This document shows positions 29,715 to 37,517 of a stretch of DNA of 48,092 nt, in pieces. The notes below the pieces were generated by a model. The model was not told the DNA's origin, ran no database searches, and worked only from the letters and a program-made list of their open reading frames with translations. The DNA is taken from NCBI GenBank assembly GCA_027459745.1, contig DAIDHL010000002.1, positions 77,564-125,655 on the forward strand. Reading direction: 5' to 3'. Numbering within the stretch: the stretch's first letter is position 1; each line of letters opens with the position of its first letter. Made by a program: the position numbers and the translations under genes. The DNA comes from Candidatus Levyibacteriota bacterium. Its GTDB lineage: Bacteria; Patescibacteriota; Microgenomatia; Levybacterales; UBA12049.

Positions 29715-30568
29715 TTCCAACCTTTATAAACTTCAAATAAATCCACGAAAACTTCTACGACAACTGAAATTGTGAGCAAATCCTGTAAAGCTACCTCTTT
29801 GCGAATTATATTATTCTGGATATTCTCAAAATCAACGATAGGATCTGTATAATGAATGGTAGGATTTTTTATAACTTCATATACACTTTGTAACTCAGCA
29901 TCATTCTTAGGAAAAAGTGGGGGTTTTTTTATTTCTTGTAAAACATCAACATAGTAATCCTTCTTATACTTCTCTTTACTGAATTCTTCTACGAAATAGT
30001 CCAATAAGGCTAGCAATGTCTGCATTGCTTCTCGCAATCTTTTGTTGTTCTTCCCATCAATAACCCTTTTGTCAGCGTACAGGAAAAACTTATAACAAAG
30101 TCCTGTTAATTTACCCGTATCATCCTGGCTGAGATTTAATACATATTGCAGATTCTTAACGCCACTTTGAGATTTATTTGTTGCTGTTGTTAAACTTTTG
30201 ACAATTTGGTCATATACCTCCTGAGAGCTAAACAAGGCTATGAGAACCTTTTCATCATCAGCAAACATTTTCTTATACTTTGGTGGCAAAGGGTCAAGAT
30301 GCTTGTTAATGGCGGAAGTATATACTTGCTTTGCTATATCAATATGTCGTTGCCCTTTATAGAGAAGCCGTGAGCGATCAATTGTTTTACCATGTGTATA
30401 TTCACTCCTTATCTTATAAAACTCAACAAACCATTCTTTGAGTTTCACCTTTTCACTCTCGCTAGCAAATTTGAAATGCGCATGTCTGGAAAGATTACAT
30501 CTATGGGCAATAAGACTCCTGACGAGATATTTGAGGAATATAAAATGAAGAAGGAAGTAGAACGCCAA
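29711..30568 (-). CDS. ApeA-like HEPN-domain protein, apparently N-terminally truncated or rearranged
   Basis: VEFYKIRSEYTHGK (Rx4H HEPN motif). The first ~30 codons are antisense to a recombinase fragment. Confidence 0.6.
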   Translation of the reverse strand: MAFYFLLHFIFLKYLVRSLIAHRCNLSRHAHFKFASESEKVKLKEWFVEFYKIRSEYTHGKTIDRSRLLYKGQRHIDIAKQVYTSAINKHLDPLPPKYKKMFADDEKVLIALFSSQEVYDQIVKSLTTATNKSQSGVKNLQYVLNLSQDDTGKLTGLCYKFFLYADKRVIDGKNNKRLREAMQTLLALLDYFVEEFSKEKYKKDYYVDVLQEIKKPPLFPKNDAELQSVYEVIKNPTIHYTDPIVDFENIQNNIIRKEVALQDLLTISVVVEVFVDLFEVYKGWN

Positions 30569-30820
30569 AAGCTACTAGAAGCGCAAAAGAAAATAGAAGG
30601 AGGCAGCAGGGACTGGAGGGAGAAAGCTTCGAACTTCTTTTTACTTTGTTGTGATGCGACAAACAAGTTTTTGAGAGCTACAGAAGAACAACAATACCAT
30701 TTTTTACGAGCTGTATCTTCAGACCTGTTTTTGGATAACAAAAAGGTTGTCGTTACGCACCAATTTCCATTTTCGGAGCTGTTAAAAAAGCATGATCATC
30801 CTGGTATGCTCCGCGACTAG
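30479..30820 (+). pseudogene. C-terminal remnant of a large serine recombinase
   Basis: TPDEIFEEYKMKKEVERQKLLEAQKKIEGGSRDWREKASNFFLLCCDATNKFLRATEEQQYHFLRAVSSDLFLDNKKVVVTHQFPFSELL: coiled coil plus C-terminal region typical of large serine recombinases; no catalytic domain. Stop codon lies within tRNA-Asn. Confidence 0.65.
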
Positions 30821-30880
30821 GATTCGAACCTAGAACCTTGAAGTTAACAGCTTCCTGCTCTACCGTTGAGCTATCGCGGA
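30809..30880 (-). tRNA. tRNA-Asn (GTT)
   Basis: Reverse complement folds: TCCGCGA/TCGCGGA acceptor, GCTC/GAGC D-stem, anticodon loop CTGTTAA, CTAGG-TTCGAAT-CCTAG T-arm; CCA not encoded. Confidence 0.95.
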
Positions 30881-31003
30881 ATATTAATTGTTAAACATCA
30901 GCCTCGTTGTCAATGGCTGAATGTGTGGTTATTTTATCATCAAAGATCGTGGAAATCTACTCCGAGTAATTTATTTTCACGATAATAGAACAATATCCAT
31001 AAA

Positions 31004-31366
31004 TTATTTACCAGAACGTAGAGCAAGAATAAAGCTAAATACAAAATAGAGTAAAAGCAGCTGCCAAAAAATAATAGAAAAAAGTACAGTTCCCAGGATG
31101 ACAGAGATCATTTCTCTATGCCAACCAGATGGAGAAACAAAAAGGGCGGCTACCCTGCCTGAAATAAAAAGAATTATTAGCCCAAGAAAGGGTGTAAAAA
31201 TAACCGGTAAAAGAACTGGTCGTCTTACAATGGTGCGTGAAGAGATAAAAGGATTAAAAGTTAATCCCAACAAGGTTTTTGTCCAAACATAACTTATAAA
31301 GATAAAAAAAATGCTTTTTCTCATAAAGTTAAGATTATTAATAAAAGTGCATGAGTCCCAAGCCAC
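31004..31366 (-). CDS. Hypothetical membrane protein downstream of ECF sigma gene
   Basis: Hydrophobic ORF co-directional with and overlapping the next gene. Confidence 0.5.
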   Translation of the reverse strand: MAWDSCTFINNLNFMRKSIFFIFISYVWTKTLLGLTFNPFISSRTIVRRPVLLPVIFTPFLGLIILFISGRVAALFVSPSGWHREMISVILGTVLFSIIFWQLLLLYFVFSFILALRSGK

Positions 31367-31583
31367 CGAAAATCTTCAAGATACTGTCGTCATAAGATTT
31401 GCCAAACACAAATTGAAGAATTAACGAGAGCAAAAAAGCCAAGGGAATAAGGATTCTATAGGGACTCTCTCCCAAAGCACTTGCTATCCAGGAGAAGAAA
31501 TCTGGGAAGGGGACACGCTGCATCAATTGCTCTTGTTCATGTGCTCGCTTTTGCAGCTTTTGTAAAAAATCAGACTCGTTCAT
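31338..31583 (-). CDS. Small one- or two-TM protein, candidate anti-sigma factor
   Basis: 81 aa, cytoplasmic N-terminus plus TM; start overlaps the ECF sigma stop. Confidence 0.55.
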   Translation of the reverse strand: MNESDFLQKLQKRAHEQEQLMQRVPFPDFFSWIASALGESPYRILIPLAFLLSLILQFVFGKSYDDSILKIFGGLGLMHFY

Positions 31584-32103
31584 AATGTTTTATAAATTGC
31601 TGTCTTGCCCGGTAAAGCAGAGATTCTGTTGCTTTGTGAGATAAATCAAATTCAATTGCCAATTTTTTTACTGGCACGTGATCTTCATAGTGTAACTTCA
31701 GAATTTTCTGGTGCTTATATGACAAGCATCGTAATGTAGCTTCGATATTATCACGTAGCTTATTTTTTTCGAACTGAAAATCCGGACTATAAATTTCTTC
31801 AGCAACTAATTCTAATAAAGGAATCTGTGATAGTAAAAATGTTTTAATTCTTTTTTTACGATAGAAATCAGCTACTTTATGGTGCGCAATTTGAAATAAC
31901 CAGGCACTCAGCTTTTTTTCATCCTTAAGCATAATTATGGAGTCAATTGCTTCGAAAAAAATGTCATTTGTGATATCCTGAATATCTTCTTCACGACCGA
32001 GTTTAGTTCGGAGAAAACGTGCTATTTTAGGTGCGTAAGTATTATGAAAAGTTGTTATAGCTTGGAAATTACCTTGCTTTAAGTTCTCTACTAACGATTT
32101 CAT
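31570..32103 (-). CDS. ECF-family RNA polymerase sigma factor
   Basis: REEDIQDITNDIFFEAIDSI..KLSAWLFQIAHHKVADFYRKKRI (region 2) and LSYKHQKILKLHYEDHVPVKKLAIEFDLSHKATESLLYRARQQF (region 4). Confidence 0.9.
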   Translation of the reverse strand: MKSLVENLKQGNFQAITTFHNTYAPKIARFLRTKLGREEDIQDITNDIFFEAIDSIIMLKDEKKLSAWLFQIAHHKVADFYRKKRIKTFLLSQIPLLELVAEEIYSPDFQFEKNKLRDNIEATLRCLSYKHQKILKLHYEDHVPVKKLAIEFDLSHKATESLLYRARQQFIKHYERV

Positions 32104-32136
32104 GCTGGAAGTAGTATAGCAAAGATAGACAAATAA

Positions 32137-32529
32137 TTACCGCAGAGTGATGATTAGTTCTCGATTCCTAGGACCATCTAGCTCAATTAAGACGATGCGC
32201 TGCCATGTTCCCAAAAGCAGTTGAGTATTTTCTACAGGTATATTTACTGAGGGTCCAATCATTGATGACATAATATGATCTGGTGCATGTTCAGGATCAT
32301 GAGGATGACGATAGTTTAATGTAGGTGCTATAGCTTCTAAAGCCTCAAGTAAATCCAAATCAGTGCCCGGATCCAGATCTGCTGTAGTTATACTCGCAGT
32401 GGTATGCAGGACAAAGATGGAACAGATTCCAGTTTGGAAGTTATTTTGCGTGAGGAATGTTTGTAGATGGTCAGTGATGTCGATTACTTGTTTTTTCTTT
32501 TGTGAGCTAACCTTTAATTTCAAATGCAT
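32137..32529 (-). CDS. YjbQ/UPF0047 family protein
   Basis: GICSIFVLHTTASITTADLDPGTDLDLLEAL...YRHPHDPEHAPDHIMSSMIGPSVNIPVENTQLLLGTWQRIVLIELDGPRNRELII. Confidence 0.94.
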   Translation of the reverse strand: MHLKLKVSSQKKKQVIDITDHLQTFLTQNNFQTGICSIFVLHTTASITTADLDPGTDLDLLEALEAIAPTLNYRHPHDPEHAPDHIMSSMIGPSVNIPVENTQLLLGTWQRIVLIELDGPRNRELIITLR

Positions 32530-32577
32530 AAAATCATTCTAAGACTAGAATGTTACTTTTATGTAAGATTTATTGAG

Positions 32578-32949
32578 TTATCTGGAATTAATTTTCCTTT
32601 GTGCAGATCTTTTTAATCCCGCTTGCTCTGGCCTGCTATAAGGAGTTCTCTTAATACTTAGCTGAAATAATCGTCCAGTTCTTGTACTAGCTTTTTTGTC
32701 AATATATGGGTTAAGTTTGTCTGCATTGTTTGAATTGTCATTATTACCATTGGAGGTGATTTTACCTGCTTGATCTTCTAGTTTCACACCTTCTGGGGTT
32801 AACGCCTGATACATTCCACTGCTATAAATTCTAGCTGGAAGAGGGATTCTAGTATCTGCTGCTGCTCCACTAGCCGTCACAATTGCAGCCGCAGCTAATG
32901 GGCGTACAACTTCTCCGACTCTACGAATAGTTTCTCCTAATACAGCCAT
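32578..32949 (-). CDS. Hypothetical protein
   Basis: ORF only. Confidence 0.4.
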   Translation of the reverse strand: MAVLGETIRRVGEVVRPLAAAAIVTASGAAADTRIPLPARIYSSGMYQALTPEGVKLEDQAGKITSNGNNDNSNNADKLNPYIDKKASTRTGRLFQLSIKRTPYSRPEQAGLKRSAQRKINSR

Positions 32950-33089
32950 AATAAGCTGAATAATACCACCGCTTATAATCTTTTACAATAGAGTAAAACA
33001 TGGAAGACATAAGCTTCATAATGCTTGAACAATGTAAAGAACCTAACCTGAGGTATCTTAAGTATCGTATTTTATGAAGTTGTAAAATA

Positions 33090-33437
33090 TTACTTACGTA
33101 AATTACTTTTTATTGCTTGCGGTAAGTCCCATAGGCGAGAGGCAACGTATTTGGTGCGAAATTTAGCCTCTCCAATGCCGATTCTAGGAATTCTGGTAGC
33201 CTCAGAAAATATCATGTTTGGAAAACGTGTAATAACTCTGATTACTAAGTCACTACCTCCTCTTGGAAAGCTTCCTCCCCAAACTTCCTTTATATGCTCC
33301 AGTTCACGTGTTTTTCTGCGTTCTTTAAATAATTTATGTCTTTTAATCCTAGGAGTACCTTTTATTAAGTCTATCCATTCTTTGTCCGACATTGGTTGAT
33401 AGTCAAAACTATATAGATCTCTTTCTGCTCCATTCAT
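33090..33437 (-). CDS. Hypothetical basic protein
   Basis: ORF with coherent charged composition; no family recognised. Confidence 0.5.
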   Translation of the reverse strand: MNGAERDLYSFDYQPMSDKEWIDLIKGTPRIKRHKLFKERRKTRELEHIKEVWGGSFPRGGSDLVIRVITRFPNMIFSEATRIPRIGIGEAKFRTKYVASRLWDLPQAIKSNLRK

Positions 33438-33550
33438 ACGCAGAGACTATAGTATTAGCTGAATTATTTGTCAAGTAAGTGGGCGATTACATACAAGATG
33501 TAGAACTCTGATTGGTAGTTTTTGATCTATTTTGTCTGACTTGACATACG

Positions 33551-33742
33551 GATGAGCCGACAGCCAATTTAGATACTATTTATTCCCAAGAGGTCTTGGA
33601 CATTTTTCTAAAACTAAACAAGAATGGACAGACAATCATCATGGTCACTCATGAACCGGAGTATGCCAAACTTGCGCACAGAAGAATCGAGCTATCAGAT
33701 GGTAAGATAATTTCAGACAAATTGTTGAGAAGTAGTAACTAA
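33551..33742 (+). pseudogene. 3' remnant of an ABC transporter ATP-binding protein gene
   Basis: DEPTANLDTIYSQEVLDIFLKLNKNGQTIIMVTHEPEYAKLAHRRIELSDGKIISDKLLRSSN*: Walker B onward only; in-frame TGA just upstream and no Walker A. Confidence 0.88.
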
Positions 33743-33782
33743 TAGACAAAGAATCCGATGTTTAAGATTTAATTAACGTATA

Positions 33783-34262
33783 TTAATGCAGAATTAAGTT
33801 AAGTCTATTTACTTTCCAATATAAATAAGCATTTCTGGTGACGAGTAGTATAAATACCGGTAACAAAATTTCTACCTGACTGACATTTTGAGCTTTAGTT
33901 TCCCCCAAGAGGATTGCAATAATAGCTTTGATAATAAAAGCTACAAGCCACCACAAAAAATAGGTCAGGTTACCTTTAGCCATGGCTTTACCGCTGGAAC
34001 CTTTATAAACATGCAATTGTCGACAGGCAAATAAACCTAAAACAGCGCTAATGATGCTCGTGATTACGATTTCCATAAGTTTGGTGGAGTCAGGATGAAA
34101 TGAAGTTATAGATTGTAAAATGAAGAATAAAATAATTAACGGAAAGATAATAAGACCTTTTAAACTTAGTTTGCGTGGCCGGAGTTGTCGATAAATCAAG
34201 AAACAGAGTAGTATTAGTACCAATAATATGGGTACAAGTGAGTTCTGTAGAATATTCAACAT
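33783..34262 (-). CDS. Hypothetical polytopic membrane protein
   Basis: Four hydrophobic segments. Confidence 0.55.
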   Translation of the reverse strand: MLNILQNSLVPILLVLILLCFLIYRQLRPRKLSLKGLIIFPLIILFFILQSITSFHPDSTKLMEIVITSIISAVLGLFACRQLHVYKGSSGKAMAKGNLTYFLWWLVAFIIKAIIAILLGETKAQNVSQVEILLPVFILLVTRNAYLYWKVNRLNLILH

Positions 34263-34311
34263 GATGATTCTAATATTAACAAGTTTTATTTTAGAAAGGC
34301 AAGCTGATGGC

Positions 34312-34644
34312 TTATTCCGGTTTTTTGGTTTTTTTCGATCTAGTTTTACTATAGTTTAGAGCATCCATAATAAATGGTTCAATTCGGGGTAAATCATCTT
34401 CTCCATTGATTTCAGTTTCTACCCACGTTTGGCCGAATTCAAATTTAGTGAATTCTTTCTCGATTGAGTCTTTGAACTTGTCAGGTGACAAAATTAAAAA
34501 TATCAACATTATATTGTCATCAACCACTTTATATCCGCCAATCATCCTTTTATCCACATAAATACATTTCCAACCAAAAGAATGGGAAAATCTAATAAGA
34601 GCAAGACTATTGAGGTGATCTATCAAAGTTTCTTCTAGGTTCAT
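34312..34644 (-). CDS. Hypothetical protein
   Basis: ORF with TAGAAT about 8 nt before ATG. Confidence 0.5.
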   Translation of the reverse strand: MNLEETLIDHLNSLALIRFSHSFGWKCIYVDKRMIGGYKVVDDNIMLIFLILSPDKFKDSIEKEFTKFEFGQTWVETEINGEDDLPRIEPFIMDALNYSKTRSKKTKKPE

Positions 34645-34733
34645 ACAAACTCATTCTAGCAAAGTAATGCTACATTTTAACTGGAGCATTTTACTACCCT
34701 ATATTAAAAAGACATGATATAATAAGACATATT

Positions 34734-35207
34734 ATGAGTCAGGAGTTTTATCATCATAATCCTCTATATGACCTAATGGGTAGAGCCGTTATGGTAAGAA
34801 GGTTAGTAGAACGGAGCAAGAGCTATAAAGGAGTTAATAGATCATTGGGTGTATTAAATAAATCCTTATTGAGCGGTACAGGTAACGTCTCTCTAACAAC
34901 TGGACTCGATATAAGTAGGCATACAGTTTTAGGATTGAGCTGGGTTGGAGAAAGAACTGGGAAGATTGTAAGTGAGTATACCGTTGGTGAGACAAGAATG
35001 CATACCTCTACTGATCCTTTCTATTTACGGGTAGGCATAATTGTTAATCCAGAAAATGATCAGACAGTGTATCAGGTTAAGGCAAAATATGATGTTAATG
35101 AATCCGAAGGACATACGGTGGGTGAAACAAGTACACTTAGTTTACGCGAGCTACATCGTATTCTACGTTTAGAAGTCCAGAATATTTCTATCAGCAGAAC
35201 AAGATAA
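34734..35207 (+). CDS. Hypothetical protein
   Basis: ORF with TATAAT 10 nt before ATG. Confidence 0.5.
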   Translation: MSQEFYHHNPLYDLMGRAVMVRRLVERSKSYKGVNRSLGVLNKSLLSGTGNVSLTTGLDISRHTVLGLSWVGERTGKIVSEYTVGETRMHTSTDPFYLRVGIIVNPENDQTVYQVKAKYDVNESEGHTVGETSTLSLRELHRILRLEVQNISISRTR

Positions 35208-35243
35208 TTGTTTTTTAGTACCTGGGAATGATATAATAGCGCC

Positions 35244-35369
35244 ATGGCTAAAAGAAATACCGGGCTCAGCAGTCGTCACACTTCACACTCTCACAAAACC
35301 AAAAAACGTTTGGAGAAAAAACGCCAACATTTGGCGCAGTTAGCTGCCAAACGCCGCCACAGCCGCTGA
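35244..35369 (+). CDS. Small highly basic 41-aa protein, absent from the ORF track
   Basis: MAKRNTGLSSRHTSHSHKTKKRLEKKRQHLAQLAAKRRHSR*; TATAAT at 35232-35237 exactly 6 nt before ATG. Confidence 0.65.
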   Translation: MAKRNTGLSSRHTSHSHKTKKRLEKKRQHLAQLAAKRRHSR

Positions 35370-35387
35370 TTTAATCTAAATTAGATT

Positions 35388-35876
35388 GTGTGTGCTAAAA
35401 AATTACATATGTCGGACAAAATTATACCGGGAGAAAAACATTTTACCGCCTCAGTTTGGATTGTCGCCAAGACTAATCCCAAGAAAATATTGTTAGTTCA
35501 CCACAAAAAATTAGGGAAGTGGCTGCAGCCGGGTGGTCATGTCGAACAATTTGAAAATCCACTTGAGGCCGCTATTCGGGAAGTGAGAGAAGAAACAGGG
35601 TTGGATATTAGCTTTTTGTCTAAAGAAGCACAGGATATCGACAGCGAATCTAGTATGTTGCCTCTACCTACGTTTTTACTTGAGCAAAAAGTTTCGTCCT
35701 ACCAAGATCAGCCTGAACATTTTCATATAGATATAAATTATGTACTAGAGGTTGCAGAACAACCACTAAAACATCAAATAGAAGAGTCTCATGGTATAGG
35801 TTGGTTTAGTAAAGATGAAGCCTTAAATCTACCAATTCATGGAGATACTCGCGTTATCCTCCAGCAACTCCTTTGA
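35388..35876 (+). CDS. NUDIX hydrolase
   Basis: Nudix box-like GGHVEQFENPLEAAIREVREETGLDI. Start may be ATG 35409 instead of GTG 35388. Confidence 0.93.
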   Translation: MCAKKLHMSDKIIPGEKHFTASVWIVAKTNPKKILLVHHKKLGKWLQPGGHVEQFENPLEAAIREVREETGLDISFLSKEAQDIDSESSMLPLPTFLLEQKVSSYQDQPEHFHIDINYVLEVAEQPLKHQIEESHGIGWFSKDEALNLPIHGDTRVILQQLL

Positions 35877-35954
35877 TTCTTTTATTTCTCTTAAGTGACA
35901 TTAAAGTATATTAACAATGAAGTGATAGTTTAATATCTCAAGGAGGAAGTTTTT

Positions 35955-36112
35955 ATGCCAGATCCAGCGAGTTTGAAAAGCGAAATAGAATAAAAAAGTC
36001 TGATAAAGAGCTCAATGAAAGCTACGAAAAAGACTACAAGAGCAACGAAGAGGAGTACGAAGAATACAAAAAGGAAAAGAAGATAGTGGGAGCCAAAGAG
36101 GAAGTCAGTTGA
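35955..36112 (+). pseudogene. Frameshifted small charged ORF with consensus SD
   Basis: AAGGAGG upstream of ATG 35955 (MPDPASLKSEIE*); another frame reads ...EFEKRNRIKKSDKELNESYEKDYKSNEEEYEEYKKEKKIVGAKEEVS*. Confidence 0.45.
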
Positions 36113-36189
36113 AAATAGAGGTTTTTAATTATATAAACGCTTTTTAATTGTCTTTTACGTTTACGTATGTTACAAACAAGTGGTAGTCT

Positions 36190-36840
36190 ATGCAGAGAAC
36201 ATATCTATTAATTGTATCTTTATTAATTATCGTTCTCTGTGTGGCAGGTTTTGAATACTTTTCCAAACATTTCAACTCACCCCAATCTTCTAGTATTAGG
36301 ACAAAGCAAAAGGCTAGTTCGGGTAAAATAAGTAATTTGGAGGAAACATTAAAGAGTTTGTTAATGTCCAACAAGGCGGAGAAATGTACTTATTCCACTT
36401 CAGCTGATGCTACTCCAATCACTGGTACAGTATACGTGGCCAATCGTAGGATGAAAGGAGATTTTTCTCTTGGTGGTCAACAAATGCATATAAATGGGCA
36501 TATGCTAGTAAATAAACAATTTGCCTATATGTGGACGGATTTAACTAAACAAGGTTTTAAGTTATCACTGGACGAATTTAGTGCTAGCAATTCTGCCCAA
36601 AATAGCAATTCTCAAGCCGTAGATTTAAATCAAAAAATTACTTATGCCTGCAACAACTGGACAGCTGATAATACTATTTTTGCCGTACCAACGGGTATTA
36701 CATTCTCTCCTTTGACAATACCAACCAGGGTAGTTAGCGGAATACCAAGTGTAAATACTTCTAATACCTCGGCCTGCAGTGCATGTGCTACTTTGCCAAC
36801 TTCAGCTCAAAATATTTGTCGTACAAAATTTCACTGTTAA
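36190..36840 (+). CDS. Hypothetical TM-anchored extracytoplasmic protein with Cys-rich C-terminus
   Basis: N-terminal TM; GTVYVANRRMKGDFSLGGQQMHINGHMLVNKQFAYMW; C-terminal CSACATLPTSAQNICRTKFHC. Confidence 0.6.
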   Translation: MQRTYLLIVSLLIIVLCVAGFEYFSKHFNSPQSSSIRTKQKASSGKISNLEETLKSLLMSNKAEKCTYSTSADATPITGTVYVANRRMKGDFSLGGQQMHINGHMLVNKQFAYMWTDLTKQGFKLSLDEFSASNSAQNSNSQAVDLNQKITYACNNWTADNTIFAVPTGITFSPLTIPTRVVSGIPSVNTSNTSACSACATLPTSAQNICRTKFHC

Positions 36841-36864
36841 TAAGATAAAAGTCAAAGTAAAGGT

Positions 36865-37029
36865 TTAGTCTCTGTTTTGTCTCAACAACACTTCCATCAT
36901 ACCTTCAAGCTTGCCTACTTTTTCTCTGAGTTCCAATAATTCTTTCATAATATGTGGCGGGACTTCATGTGGCCCTGGTTTGGGTGGTGGCGGATGTCCT
37001 GGTTCATGTTCTGGCTTTGGTTCTGGCAT
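36865..37029 (-). CDS. Small 54-aa protein with Pro/His-rich N-terminus and helical C-terminus, absent from the ORF track
   Basis: MPEPKPEHEPGHPPPPKPGPHEVPPHIMKELLELREKVGKLEGMMEVLLRQNRD*; consensus SD AAAGGAGGAATTTATG. Confidence 0.7.
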   Translation of the reverse strand: MPEPKPEHEPGHPPPPKPGPHEVPPHIMKELLELREKVGKLEGMMEVLLRQNRD

Positions 37030-37133
37030 AAATTCCTCCTTTCTGATGCTTATCTTAACGTTTAAACGTGAGAATCAGGCAAGAATTGGATGTTAGTATA
37101 TTAAGATAAACAAAGCGGTCATGGTCTTATAGT

Positions 37134-37162
37134 TTGACAGATAACCTCAAATATTATATAAT
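37134..37162 (+). promoter_or_regulatory. Promoter TTGACA - 17 bp - TATAAT, 6 nt before ATG 37169
   Basis: Read directly from sequence. Confidence 0.8.
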
Positions 37163-37168
37163 ATCACG

Positions 37169-37501
37169 ATGTTAAAACAGGAAACAGGACTCGATTTTTA
37201 TAAACCTAAAGCCAGATATTTTACTAATCATCCTCAAGCTATTACTCTCATCCAAACTGGAGATAAAATTAGTAGTACTAGAGTTTCTAGTCGTCCCTAT
37301 ACTGATATAAGTGTCAGCAATAAAGGGCAACAGATTTGGTATAAACATGTTCGATCTTATATAAAACTGTTTGGCAGTGATATTAGTTTTCCTTTATACA
37401 AACTTAGAGTGAGAAAAGCCAAGCATAGAGCAGATACAATTGCTGATAGAATGAATTATAGAAATCCAAACTTTTATCCACAACCAAGAATAAGTAAATA
37501 A
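37169..37501 (+). CDS. Hypothetical basic protein
   Basis: ORF with consensus leaderless promoter. Confidence 0.55.
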   Translation: MLKQETGLDFYKPKARYFTNHPQAITLIQTGDKISSTRVSSRPYTDISVSNKGQQIWYKHVRSYIKLFGSDISFPLYKLRVRKAKHRADTIADRMNYRNPNFYPQPRISK

Positions 37502-37517
37502 TATTTTCCTCTAGAAG

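Noticed and set aside
36911-37096. Gly-rich plus-strand ORF CGGTSCGPGLGGGGCPGSCSGFGSG
   Set aside because: Antisense of the SD-bearing Pro/His-rich 54-aa gene; composition is the reverse-complement shadow
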